Source: Peptococcus simiae
GTDB lineage: Bacteria > Bacillota > Peptococcia > Peptococcales > Peptococcaceae
Length of the DNA: 64,000 nt
Assembly (NCBI RefSeq): GCF_046097595.1
Contig: NZ_JBJUVG010000004.1
Span: forward strand, 1-64,000
Reading direction: 5' to 3'
The notes under the pieces are model-generated. The model saw only the letters and a list, made by a program, of their open reading frames with translations, did no database searches and was not told the origin of the DNA. Positions 34,356-43,096 of this stretch are shown in pieces (the first letter of the stretch is position 1; each line of letters begins with the position of its first letter). The translations under genes were made by a program, and so were the position numbers.

Positions 34356-35288
34356 GTGACAAAAAAAGTAAAAGGAATCATTATAACGACAGTTATCCTT
34401 GCCTTGGGCCTGGTGGTTGCGGTGACCGCTTACACCGGCTACCAGGTGACAGAGGGCGTCTATCATTTGGTGTCCAGAGAAGAGACGGTTAACTATTATA
34501 AGGACCACTACCAGGCGGATTTTGAGGCCTTTAAGGCCAGCCACCCACCGCAGGCCTTGAGCCTGCCATCTAGCCAGTTTGACCACCGGATTCCCCTGCT
34601 CTACTATGACCTGCCGGAAGACAAGGGGTTGGTGGTGATGGCGCCTGGTCTCGGGGCAGTGAAGGAGGAGACTTTTGCGGAAGCGGCCATTTTTATGGAC
34701 CTGGGTTATGACTTCATGGTCCTGGACATGCGCAACGCCGGCGAAAATATGGCGGAATTGAACACTTTCGGCTACCTGGAAAGCCGGGACCTCCTAGATG
34801 TTCTCGCTTATAGCCGAACCCGCAACGATAAAAAGACCGTCCTCTATGGTCAGTCCATGGGCGGGTTGGCGGCGGCCCTTGCTGCCGGGCAAGAGCCGGG
34901 AAATATTGATTACCTGATTTTAGACTGCCCCGTGGGCAATGCCTATGAGATGATTGAGCCCCAGTTTGACAAAATAGCCCGGGAGGAAAAGATCCCAAAA
35001 GACTTCCTGCTCTTTGCCGGCAACCTGGTTTCCAAGCTCCGCTATGGATTTGACTTTCATGATTTTAACGGCCCGGCCCGGTTGGCCGATACCAAGCTGC
35101 CCGTACTTATTTTAAATGCCAAGGCGGACCAGGTGACCCCCTACCAGATGGGTGAGGACTACTTCAAGGCCCTGCAGACCGATCAAAAAGAATGGGTTGC
35201 CTTTGAAGGGGCCGGGCATACAGAGCTCTATAAAGAAGACCCGGCCTTATATAAGCAGACGATTGAGAAGTTTTTAGGCGATGCCTAG
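34356..35288 (+). CDS. Membrane-anchored alpha/beta hydrolase
   Basis: 310 residues with a GTG start after GGGGAGGGG. An N-terminal helix (about 7-29) exports and probably anchors it. The fold shows LVVMAPGLGAVKEE, the oxyanion region, nucleophile elbow GQSMGG, acid in NAKADQVTP and the histidine in GAGHTEL, giving a complete Ser-Asp-His triad. This YqkD/BAAT-like group contains serine esterases and acyl hydrolases; substrate unknown. Confidence 0.88.
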   Translation: MTKKVKGIIITTVILALGLVVAVTAYTGYQVTEGVYHLVSREETVNYYKDHYQADFEAFKASHPPQALSLPSSQFDHRIPLLYYDLPEDKGLVVMAPGLGAVKEETFAEAAIFMDLGYDFMVLDMRNAGENMAELNTFGYLESRDLLDVLAYSRTRNDKKTVLYGQSMGGLAAALAAGQEPGNIDYLILDCPVGNAYEMIEPQFDKIAREEKIPKDFLLFAGNLVSKLRYGFDFHDFNGPARLADTKLPVLILNAKADQVTPYQMGEDYFKALQTDQKEWVAFEGAGHTELYKEDPALYKQTIEKFLGDA

Positions 35289-35399
35289 ACGCTCGTCAAA
35301 GCGGCCCGGCAAGCCTTTGTTGGCGGCCGGGTCCCTAGTCTATGGATACCCGCTTCTTGCACCGGGAACGGTGCAGGGCCTTATTGAGGAGAATAAACG

Positions 35400-35888
35400 A
35401 TGAGACTACTTATTCATGATCGGCCCCCAGCCTTTGACAGGCAAATGCAGGCAAAATTTGACCGGGTCATTTTTGCAGATGGCCACTATGCCCCCTGCCA
35501 GGGCTGCTTCCAGTGCTGGACCAAGACCCCGGCCAGCTGCAAGATGAAGGACCGGCTCCAGGAAATCAGCCGGGTCATCGGGCAGGCAGAGGACATTATC
35601 CTGGTCACGGAAAACTGCTATGGCGGCTTTAGTCCCGCCGTTAAGAATATCCTGGACCGGTCTATTGCCAGCTCCACCCCCATGAGCACCTATAGGGGCG
35701 GCCAGATGCACCACACCCTCCGCTACGGTCACCAGCGCCGCTGGTCAGTCTACGTCTATGGCGATACCAGTCCGGCGGAACGGCGTACCTGGGCCCTCCT
35801 CGTCGAGCGGAATGCCATTAATGAAGGCTTTCCATCCTACGACCTCTCCTTTATTGAGGACCTAAAAGACCTGGAGGATCTGGCCTAA
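35400..35888 (+). CDS. Flavodoxin-like FMN reductase family protein
   Basis: 162 residues. It has the cysteine cluster PCQGCFQCWTKTP and AEDIILVTENCYGGFSP AVKNILDR pattern of NADPH-dependent FMN reductases, but its N-terminus lacks the usual glycine- and serine-rich phosphate loop, so FMN binding may be altered. A 7-bp hairpin with a GGAA loop (35358-35375) lies just before its GAGGAG. The next gene overlaps by one base and is a related protein. Confidence 0.75.
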   Translation: MRLLIHDRPPAFDRQMQAKFDRVIFADGHYAPCQGCFQCWTKTPASCKMKDRLQEISRVIGQAEDIILVTENCYGGFSPAVKNILDRSIASSTPMSTYRGGQMHHTLRYGHQRRWSVYVYGDTSPAERRTWALLVERNAINEGFPSYDLSFIEDLKDLEDLA

Positions 35889-36640
35889 TGAAAACCCTAA
35901 TGATCAACTGCAGCCCCAAGAAAAGGCTCAGCGCCTCGGCCTTTATCCTGGACCTGACCGGCCTCTTTATGCGTGGAAACCAGGTGAAAGACCGGCTCAG
36001 GACCGGGGCCGACCACCGGCGGCTCCTGGCTGAGATGGAGACAGCCGATAACGTCCTCTTTGCCATGCCCCTCTATGTCGATGGCGTGCCCGCCCATGTC
36101 CTTCCCTTTCTGCAAGCCATGGAGGCTCATTGCCGGGCCCGGGACCTAAAGAAAAACATCTATGTCATTGCTAACAATGGCTTTATTGAAGGCCGGCAAA
36201 ATGAGCCCCTCTTCCAAATTATGGAAAACTTCAGCCGGCGCAGCGGCCTCAACTGGTGCGGGGGCCTGGGCATTGGCGGCGGCGTCATGATGAACGTCAT
36301 GCGGATGATGGTCATGGTCTTTTTCGCCATCAGCCTGTTAAACCTTATCATTGGCGGCGTCCAAGATAGCCTCCTGCAAACAGAGGCCATCCGCAACCTC
36401 ACCCGGCAGGTCCTCGTGCTCATCGTCTTGGGCAGCGGCATCCTGGCCTTTGATATCCGCCTGGCAACCTGCCTCAACCGGGGGAAGGCCTACGGTACCC
36501 ACTACACCAGAATCCTGCTCCCGTCCTTTATTTTTATCCTTTGCGCCGATATTTTCTTCGTCATCATCTCCCTCTTCCAAGGCGGCCTCTTCCGGGGCTG
36601 GCTGGCCAAGAAAAAACCGACCGCCGGCAAGCCGGTATAG
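35888..36640 (+). CDS. Flavodoxin-fold protein with C-terminal membrane helices
   Basis: 250 residues. Residues about 1-110 resemble NAD(P)H-dependent oxidoreductases (MKTLMINCSPKKRLSAS, DNVLFAMPLYVDGVPAHVLPFL), although the phosphate-loop region is short. From about 138 there are three hydrophobic helices (138-158, 175-192, 214-233) and a basic tail. Fusion of a flavin-type domain to membrane helices suggests a membrane-bound redox partner of the upstream protein, with which it overlaps by one base. Confidence 0.65.
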   Translation: MKTLMINCSPKKRLSASAFILDLTGLFMRGNQVKDRLRTGADHRRLLAEMETADNVLFAMPLYVDGVPAHVLPFLQAMEAHCRARDLKKNIYVIANNGFIEGRQNEPLFQIMENFSRRSGLNWCGGLGIGGGVMMNVMRMMVMVFFAISLLNLIIGGVQDSLLQTEAIRNLTRQVLVLIVLGSGILAFDIRLATCLNRGKAYGTHYTRILLPSFIFILCADIFFVIISLFQGGLFRGWLAKKKPTAGKPV

Positions 36641-36694
36641 GGGCCCGGCCTATGAAAGAGAGTCACCCTGCATTTATGAGAAAAGAGGACCAGT

Positions 36695-37417
36695 ATGTAT
36701 CGTTTATACCAAAAGGATGAGGTCGCCTTTGCCCTGGTCTGGATTGCCATCTACTGCCTGGTATCCATCCCCATCCGCGGCCGGCTGGGCGACCAAAGCC
36801 CCTATATGCTCATTGCCCTGGCCCTGATTGCCGCTGGCCTGACAGTCTTTATCCGGAAGCATCGCTTGCAAGGCAGGTATGGCCTTGACCACTGGCCCCG
36901 GCATACTGCCCGCTTTCTTTACTTTATCCCGGTCTGGATCCTGGTTACCGGCAACCTCTGGGGCGGCATCAGCCTGGCCTACACCGGCCTCTACCAGGTC
37001 TGCGCCGTCCTGTCCATGCTCCTCATCGGCTATATTGAAGAAGTCATCTTTCGGGGCTTCCTCTTTAAGGGCATGCTGCCCAAGGATGGCCCTGGAAAAT
37101 CCATCATCATCGTCGCCATTACCTTCGGCATCGGCCATATCGTCAACCTCTTCGCCGGCCAGGCCAACCTGGAAACCATCGCCCAAGTCTGCTTCGCCAT
37201 TGCCTGGGGCTTTATTATGACCGTTACCTTTTACAAAAGCCAAAGCCTCCTGCCCTGCATCCTGGCCCACGGCCTCATCGACGCCTTCTCCACATTTTCC
37301 CGGGAAAACCCCGTCATGGAATGGGCCTACATCATCGCCACCATCTTCATTGCCCTCGTCTACTGCAGCTACCTCCTAAGGCTCCCCGATACCGGCAAGG
37401 CCCTGCCCGAGAAATAA
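36695..37417 (+). CDS. CPBP-family intramembrane metalloprotease
   Basis: 240 residues, about seven helices. Motifs EEVIFRGFLF, FGIGHIVNLF and HGLIDAF mark the CPBP glutamate and histidine active-site residues. It is only distantly like the paralogue at 29108. GAGG precedes the ATG; a terminator follows about 70 bases downstream. Confidence 0.9.
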   Translation: MYRLYQKDEVAFALVWIAIYCLVSIPIRGRLGDQSPYMLIALALIAAGLTVFIRKHRLQGRYGLDHWPRHTARFLYFIPVWILVTGNLWGGISLAYTGLYQVCAVLSMLLIGYIEEVIFRGFLFKGMLPKDGPGKSIIIVAITFGIGHIVNLFAGQANLETIAQVCFAIAWGFIMTVTFYKSQSLLPCILAHGLIDAFSTFSRENPVMEWAYIIATIFIALVYCSYLLRLPDTGKALPEK

Positions 37418-37489
37418 TAGCAGGGGAGGAGGGAACTGGAAAAATCAGCTCAAGACAGCCAAGCTCATCCTCTTCAAACAAATAAGCTG

Positions 37490-37518
37490 CGGTGACGTTT
37501 CCGGACGCCACCGCTTTT
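37490..37518 (+). terminator. Intrinsic terminator
   Basis: GCGGTGACG pairs with CGCCACCGC (one mismatch) around TTTCCGGA, then four T. Confidence 0.75.
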
Positions 37519-37651
37519 ATGATGGGAAAAGTGAACCAAGGGAGTAGCCCATAAGCTGTATACAGGCAGAAAAATTTTCAAAACCGATGATAAGGGCAGA
37601 TAAAAACCTAAAAAATCGCTATAATGGTCTATAGCAAACGGTAAAAATTAG

Positions 37652-37783
37652 GAACAGCTTAGGTTCATTGAAGAGGCTAAAATTCACTGTGCCAGAGGGC
37701 ACTTTAAGGCAATCGGTCATAACCAAGTGGTTTATGATGTGGTTGACAGCTATAAGTCTCTCCTGGATATTGTGACCAAGTAA
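37652..37783 (+). pseudogene. Remnant of a restriction-enzyme or helicase C-terminus
   Basis: A 43-codon open stretch with no start codon reads EQLRFIEEAKIHCARGHFKA then IGHNQVVYDVVDSYKSLLDIVTK and stop. The K-I-x-C-A-x-x-H-F-K/E-A-I-G ... Y-D-V-V-D-S-Y pattern resembles the very C-terminus of type III restriction Res subunits and related DEAD helicases. The rest of the gene is absent, so this is a decayed relic. The remaining gap (37519-37851) shows a TATAAT at 37620 and nothing else of note. Confidence 0.4.
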
Positions 37784-37851
37784 GGGCTATGTACGCGAAT
37801 AGGTTTATCTAAGCTAAAGGTTTATCTAATCAAACCATCTGGAGGATGCTT

Positions 37852-39030
37852 ATGGATGAAAAAGTCGGTAGAAATGAATTAGAAGAGCTTACGGAGGAGG
37901 TCCTTGCGGAGGCCAGGGCCTCTATTCAGACCAGTAAGGATGTGAGCCTTCCAATTGCAGCCTTATCTTCCCTGGGTGGGGGTGTATCTTCGCTGGTGCC
38001 GGCCTTTCATACAGTAACGGAGACCACAACCTTTACTGCGCCGGAGGGGCTTTACCGCATTATCAATGCAAGACCGGGAGATGTTCTAAAAAAGGACAAA
38101 GATGGAGACCTATTGGGATTTTTAAAACCGCCTACCGGTCAATCAATCCAGGCACGGTTTAAGGAAGTGGATCATTTACCCATTAGGACAGAAACCGTGA
38201 CGGCCTTTAACCCGGCGACGATTATGATGGCAGCGGCCCTTTATTCTATTGAAAAGGACTTGTCTGAGATAGCGGCGACGCAAAAGGCAATCCTCAGCTT
38301 CCTTGAGCTGGAAAATGAATCCCAGGCTGAGGCGGATGTTGAATCGCTGATGGAGATGGTCAATAATTATAAGTACAGTTGGGATAATGAGCGGTCGGTA
38401 GCGAGCAACCATAAGCTGGTCCTGGATATTCGAAACCGGGCGCGCAAGAATATGATTGCTTACCAGAAAAAGGTGGCGGAGATGCTTTCATCCAAGCAGC
38501 TGCTTGTAGGCCAGGGGAAAATGAAGTTGACTCTGGCTGACCTGGAAAAGAAGTTCAAGTATTACCGGTTATCCCTATATACTTTCGCTCTGGCCTCCTT
38601 CATGGAAATCATGCTCAGCGAGAACTTTAAGGAAGAATACATCTGCAAGGTGAATGAAGAGATCCGGGCCTTGTCGGATGCCTATAGAGAACAATTTGAA
38701 AGGGCCTCTTTGTACTTGGAAAAACTTGGGCGGGCCGGTGTAGAGGCCAATCTTATAAAGGGGATAGGTGCAGCAGGTAAAACCGTTGGGAACCTGGTTG
38801 CCGGCATCCCTATTGTTAAGAAGGGGCCTGTTGATGAATTTTTGCAAGACAGCGGCACCCATCTACAGATGAACGCTGCAGATATAGGTATGAAAGCGGT
38901 CAATGCTTTTGCAAAAATGGCCAACCCGGGCACCAGGGTGATTATAGAAAAAATGGAAGATCTGACGCAAATCTACAACCATACATCACAGATCTGTTGC
39001 GATAAGGAAAAAATATATTTCCTGGCCTGA
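37852..39030 (+). CDS. Uncharacterised 392-residue protein
   Basis: Start at 37852 because GGAGG ends 6 bases upstream and the ATG at 37846 abuts it. Residues about 25-120 are beta-rich (a Ser/Gly-rich start, EGLYRIINARPGDVLKK); 120-300 are long helices with charged faces (EKDLSEIAATQKAILSFLEL, DLEKKFKYYRLSLYTFALAS); about 305-325 is Gly/Ala-rich, KGIGAAGKTVGNLVAGIPIV, possibly membrane-inserting. No family recognised. It sits alone between a restriction-gene relic and a large surface protein, with its own terminator, in an accessory region. Confidence 0.7.
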   Translation: MDEKVGRNELEELTEEVLAEARASIQTSKDVSLPIAALSSLGGGVSSLVPAFHTVTETTTFTAPEGLYRIINARPGDVLKKDKDGDLLGFLKPPTGQSIQARFKEVDHLPIRTETVTAFNPATIMMAAALYSIEKDLSEIAATQKAILSFLELENESQAEADVESLMEMVNNYKYSWDNERSVASNHKLVLDIRNRARKNMIAYQKKVAEMLSSKQLLVGQGKMKLTLADLEKKFKYYRLSLYTFALASFMEIMLSENFKEEYICKVNEEIRALSDAYREQFERASLYLEKLGRAGVEANLIKGIGAAGKTVGNLVAGIPIVKKGPVDEFLQDSGTHLQMNAADIGMKAVNAFAKMANPGTRVIIEKMEDLTQIYNHTSQICCDKEKIYFLA

Positions 39031-39094
39031 GCCCTTGAGGTTCTTGAGGGTTATAAAAACTATCATGTGCTTAGTAGACCAAGAATAGAAATTA

Positions 39095-39134
39095 GAGCTT
39101 CTGGACCTTTTACCTGGTTCCAGAAGCTCTTTTT
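39095..39134 (+). terminator. Intrinsic terminator
   Basis: GAGCTTCTGGA pairs perfectly with TCCAGAAGCTC (39119-39129), followed by five T. Confidence 0.92.
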
Positions 39135-39271
39135 AGCATGGCTATGGGTATAGCGTGTAGAGGTATTGCTCTGAACGGAGAGGGTAATACAAAAAAATTA
39201 AATGACTCAGTGTACTTTAATTTTTGTAAGAAAAAGAAAAACAAAATTAGCAGACAGCTGGTGAAAGGGTA

Positions 39272-39280
39272 TGCTATACT
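39272..39280 (+). promoter_or_regulatory. Extended -10 promoter of the surface protein gene
   Basis: TGCTATACT, 39 bases before the ATG at 39319; no convincing -35. Confidence 0.55.
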
Positions 39281-39318
39281 GGTGAAAAGTGAGAAAATTA
39301 TGTGAAGGAGGATATGAA

Positions 39319-42300
39319 ATGGCAGAAATTTCCAAACTTAGCAGAGCGGTTATTGTCATTATGGTTAGCTTATTGCTGTTTGTCGGTATGCCTAGTTATG
39401 TTTTTGCACAAACGACAACTCTCGATGGGCCGGAGGAAATTAGCAATTTTAATGGTACAGACGCTAGCCTAACGGGGGCCGGCCCCGCCTGGAATCAACC
39501 AGCTAACCTAGGAAAGTCTTTAACAGAGGTTATTTTGAACCTGCCTGCAAATGGAAAATCTACCCGTCAGAGCGGCTATACGGCGACCGATATATCTCAG
39601 CAAAAATACAAGGTGAGCTATGAATTCAAAAGTGGCACACCAGGCAAAGAATTGACATCCGACTTCAACAAGCATAAACCAACAGATAATACAGCATATG
39701 CAGACGGAACGCTGGTTCAGGCAAAATCCCCCTTGACAGCCTCTTACCAGATAGAAAATGGCATCTGGACCTTCCGAGGTTGGGACGCCCAAGAAAAGAC
39801 GATTGCAGGTAGGGATATTACCTTTATTGGCACTTGGACCTGGCGGCCGGCCTTTACGATTAGTAAAACCGTCGATAAGGCCCATTACAGCGAAGTTGGA
39901 GAGGTTTTAAAGTATACCGTTACTGTAAAGAATATTGGTACCACAACAATAACCGGGCTGACCCTAGAAGATCCTTTGGTTTCGCTTAAGGAAGGGTTCT
40001 TTAGATTAGAGCCCAAGGCAGAAAAGACTTTTACCTACCGATACATCGTTCAGCAAAGAGACCTTGATAAAAAAAGCATCGTCAATACAGCTACAGTTAA
40101 AAAGACAAGCAGTGGGATAGAGAAAGCAGCTACATCATCTACAGCAACATCCACTTATCTTGAATATCGCGTAGTGTATGAATTCACCAGCGGCACAACA
40201 GGCAAAGGCCTGCCGGATGCAGTGGAAGCTTTACTGCCGATAGACAACAAGACCTATGTCACTGGAATAAGCGTTACTGCACAAAATCTAAGTAAAAGCG
40301 AAGTAGCAGTAGAGGATGGCAAGTGGACTTTCGAGGGCTGGGACAAGGCCTCCAAGGAAGTCAAGGATAGCAACATCACCTTCACCGGCAGCTGGACCTT
40401 TACGCCAACACTTAAATATGGCGTGGTGTATGAATTCAGCAGTGGCACTACGGATAAGCCATTGCCGAAAACAGTGACGAGCCTTTTGCCAAAAGACGAT
40501 AGTAAATATGTCAGTGGAGCAAGTATAACGGCAAAAGAGCCAAGCAAGACTGAAGTAGCAGTAGACGATGGCAAGTGGACCTTTGATGGCTGGAAAGAGA
40601 GCACCAAGGAAGTTAAGGACAGCAACATCACCTTCGTCGGCACCTGGACCTTTACGCCCACGCCTAAATATGGCGTGGTGTATGAGTTTGCCAGCGGCAC
40701 AACAGGTAAAGACCTGCCGGATGCAGTGAAAGCTTTACTGCCGATAGACAACAAGACCTATGTTACTGGAACGACCGTTACTGCACAAAATCTAAGTAAA
40801 AGCGAAGTAGCAGTAGACGATGGCAAGTGGGCCTTTGATGGCTGGAAAGAGAGCACCAAGGAAGTTAAGGACAGCAACATCACCTTCGTCGGCACCTGGA
40901 CCTTTACGCCCACGCCTAAATATGGCGTGGTGTATGAGTTTGCCAGCGGCACAACAGGTAAAGACCTACCGGATGCAGTGATTCAACTGCTACCGATAGA
41001 CGCCAACAAGTATAAGAATGGAACGACCGTTACTGCAAAAGAGCCAATCAAGACTGAAGTTGGCGTAGAAGACGGCAAGTGGACCTTTGATGTCTGGAAA
41101 GAAAGTCCTAAGGAAGTCAGGGACAGTGACATTACCTTCACTGGCGCCTGGACCTTTACGCCAACGCCTAAATACGGCGTGGTGTATGAATTCAGCAGTG
41201 GCACTACGGATAAGCCGTTGCCGGAAGCAGTGACGAATCTTTTACCGAAAGACGATGGTCAATATATCAGTGGCGCGACCGTTACTGCCAAAGATCCACG
41301 TCAGACCGAAGTAGCAGTAGAAGATGGCAAGTGGACCTTTGCCGGCTGGAAGGAAAGTCCTCAGGAAGTTGAGGATAGCAATATCACCTTTACCGGTGCC
41401 TGGACCTTTACGCCAACACCGAAGTATGGTGTAGCATATGAGTTCACCAGCGGCACAACAGGCAAAGACTTACCGGAGACAGTGCCCCAATTGTTACCGA
41501 AAGATGACGGCCAATATATCAGTGGCGCGACCCTTACTGCCAAAGATCCACGTCAGACCGAAGTTAGCGTAGAGGATGGTAAATGGACCTTTGCCGGCTG
41601 GAAGGAAAGTCCTCAGGAAGTTAAGGATAGCGATATCACCTTTACCGGCAGCTGGACCTTTACGCCAACACCGAAGTACGGTGTAGCGTATGAATTCACC
41701 AGTGCCACTGCAGATAAGACACTGCCGGCAGCAGTGCCCCAATTGCTACCGAAAGATGACGGCCAATATATCAGTGGTGCGACCGTTACTGCCAAAGATC
41801 CACATCAGACCGAAGTAGTGGTAGAGGACGGCAAGTGGAATTTCGAGGGCTGGGACAAGGCGTCCAAGGAAGTCAAGGATGGCAACATCACCTTCACCGC
41901 CACCTGGATCTTCACGCCTAATCCGCCGGCAACGACAGATGTCACCATCAGCAAAACCGTCGATAAGACCCACTACAGTCAGGTCGGTGAGGTCTTGACT
42001 TATACGGTTACGGTAAAGAATACCGGTGACAAGTCCCTGGAGGCCTTGACCCTTTCTGATACGCTGGTTACCCTTTCGGAGGGCGCCTTTGATTTAGCGG
42101 CCGGGAAAGAAAAAATCTTTAGCTATCAGTACACCATTAGGCAGGCCGATATTGACCGGGCGACAGTTGAGAACACAGCAATCCTGGCCTACGGTGACCA
42201 ATCTAAAAAAGCTACCGCTACGGCCAGCTATCAGCCTGTCGATAAACCGCCGGTTGATACGCCATCTAGGGGTGGGACGGTGATAATCAGCTCCGAGGCC

Positions 42301-42984
42301 AAGAGGGACTTGTCAAATAAGGAAGACCACTGGGCCTATATGTTTGGCTATCCGGATGGAACCTTCCGTCCGAACAGGGGGATGACCCGGGCAGAAGTGA
42401 CAGCCATGTTTGCCAGACTTTTAAAAACCTATCCCCAGGTCAGAGTGACCTACCAGCTGCCCTATTCGGATGTGACGCAGGATGACTGGTATTATGAGGC
42501 GGTAGGCTTTATGACAGAAAACAAGATGATTGTCGGCTATGAGGATGGCACCTTCAGGCCCAATGCCTTTATCACCAGGGCGGAATTTGTCGCTATGGCT
42601 TCCAGATTAGGTGCTCTTCTGGATAGGGACGGAAATAACTTTACGGATGTAGCAGGTCACTGGGCCATCAAGAGTATTAACTCAGCAGCGGCCCACGGCT
42701 GGGTAGCCGGCTATGAAGACGGCAGCTTCAAGCCGGACCAATACATCACGCGGGCGGAAGTCGTGACAGTAACCAATAGAATGCTCAACCGGTACGCTGA
42801 CCAGGACTTTGTCAGAAAGCATAAGGCACAAGGCCTTGATTTTAAAGACCTGGACGAAAGCCACTGGGCCTATTTCAATATCATGGAAGCCACTCATGGC
42901 TCTGGATCCGCAAAGCAGGCCAATGGAAATTGGAAGACTGGCTCCGGCTCCTCCCCACAAGCGTTCAATAAAATAACGACCTAA
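39319..42984 (+). CDS. Large S-layer-anchored surface protein with SHIRT-like repeats
   Basis: 1221 residues; ATG at 39319 with AAGGAGG seven bases upstream. Order of parts: signal peptide to about 32 (YVFA before QTTT); a divergent SHIRT-like unit (KYKVSYEFKSGTPGKEL..., FIGTWTW) near 96-179; a DUF11-type domain (FTISKTVDKAHYSEVGE VLKYTV pattern) to about 280; seven SHIRT-like repeats of exactly 84 residues; a second DUF11-like domain closely resembling the first; then three or four SLH motifs (GYPDGTFRPNRGMTRAEVTA, GYEDGTFRPNAFITRAEF, GYEDGSFKPDQYITRAEVV). SHIRT repeats form stiff rods in streptococcal adhesins that are normally LPXTG-anchored; here the stalk is held by SLH domains and no LPXTG is present. 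Probably an adhesin or stalk protein. Confidence 0.9.
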   Translation: MAEISKLSRAVIVIMVSLLLFVGMPSYVFAQTTTLDGPEEISNFNGTDASLTGAGPAWNQPANLGKSLTEVILNLPANGKSTRQSGYTATDISQQKYKVSYEFKSGTPGKELTSDFNKHKPTDNTAYADGTLVQAKSPLTASYQIENGIWTFRGWDAQEKTIAGRDITFIGTWTWRPAFTISKTVDKAHYSEVGEVLKYTVTVKNIGTTTITGLTLEDPLVSLKEGFFRLEPKAEKTFTYRYIVQQRDLDKKSIVNTATVKKTSSGIEKAATSSTATSTYLEYRVVYEFTSGTTGKGLPDAVEALLPIDNKTYVTGISVTAQNLSKSEVAVEDGKWTFEGWDKASKEVKDSNITFTGSWTFTPTLKYGVVYEFSSGTTDKPLPKTVTSLLPKDDSKYVSGASITAKEPSKTEVAVDDGKWTFDGWKESTKEVKDSNITFVGTWTFTPTPKYGVVYEFASGTTGKDLPDAVKALLPIDNKTYVTGTTVTAQNLSKSEVAVDDGKWAFDGWKESTKEVKDSNITFVGTWTFTPTPKYGVVYEFASGTTGKDLPDAVIQLLPIDANKYKNGTTVTAKEPIKTEVGVEDGKWTFDVWKESPKEVRDSDITFTGAWTFTPTPKYGVVYEFSSGTTDKPLPEAVTNLLPKDDGQYISGATVTAKDPRQTEVAVEDGKWTFAGWKESPQEVEDSNITFTGAWTFTPTPKYGVAYEFTSGTTGKDLPETVPQLLPKDDGQYISGATLTAKDPRQTEVSVEDGKWTFAGWKESPQEVKDSDITFTGSWTFTPTPKYGVAYEFTSATADKTLPAAVPQLLPKDDGQYISGATVTAKDPHQTEVVVEDGKWNFEGWDKASKEVKDGNITFTATWIFTPNPPATTDVTISKTVDKTHYSQVGEVLTYTVTVKNTGDKSLEALTLSDTLVTLSEGAFDLAAGKEKIFSYQYTIRQADIDRATVENTAILAYGDQSKKATATASYQPVDKPPVDTPSRGGTVIISSEAKRDLSNKEDHWAYMFGYPDGTFRPNRGMTRAEVTAMFARLLKTYPQVRVTYQLPYSDVTQDDWYYEAVGFMTENKMIVGYEDGTFRPNAFITRAEFVAMASRLGALLDRDGNNFTDVAGHWAIKSINSAAAHGWVAGYEDGSFKPDQYITRAEVVTVTNRMLNRYADQDFVRKHKAQGLDFKDLDESHWAYFNIMEATHGSGSAKQANGNWKTGSGSSPQAFNKITT
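40162..41925 (+). repeat. Seven tandem 252-bp repeats encoding SHIRT-like domains
   Basis: Units start at 40162, 40414, 40666, 40918, 41170, 41422 and 41674, always 252 bp apart with no indels. Each begins (K/E)Y(G/R)V(V/A)YEF and ends FTGxWTFTPT. Units 3 and 4 (40666 and 40918) are the most alike over their first part. Open frames on the minus strand here are by-products of the repeat. Confidence 0.95.
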
Positions 42985-42987
42985 AAA

Positions 42988-43025
42988 AGCCAGTCCCGGA
43001 CAAAGCCGGGGCTGGCTCTTTTTTT
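42988..43025 (+). terminator. Terminator of the surface protein gene
   Basis: AGCCAGTCCCGG pairs with CCGGGGCTGGCT (one G-U) around ACAAAG, followed by seven T. Confidence 0.92.
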
Positions 43026-43096
43026 GCAGCTGGTCTGATAAGGGGCCGGTCTTTAGCAGGCGGGGCATGTATGACAAGCAGTCCAGGGCCATTGGT

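Noticed and set aside
40254..41973. A series of minus-strand open frames with near-identical sequences inside the surface-protein gene
   Set aside because: They recur every 252 bp and are antisense shadows of the SHIRT-like repeats, with no ribosome binding sites.
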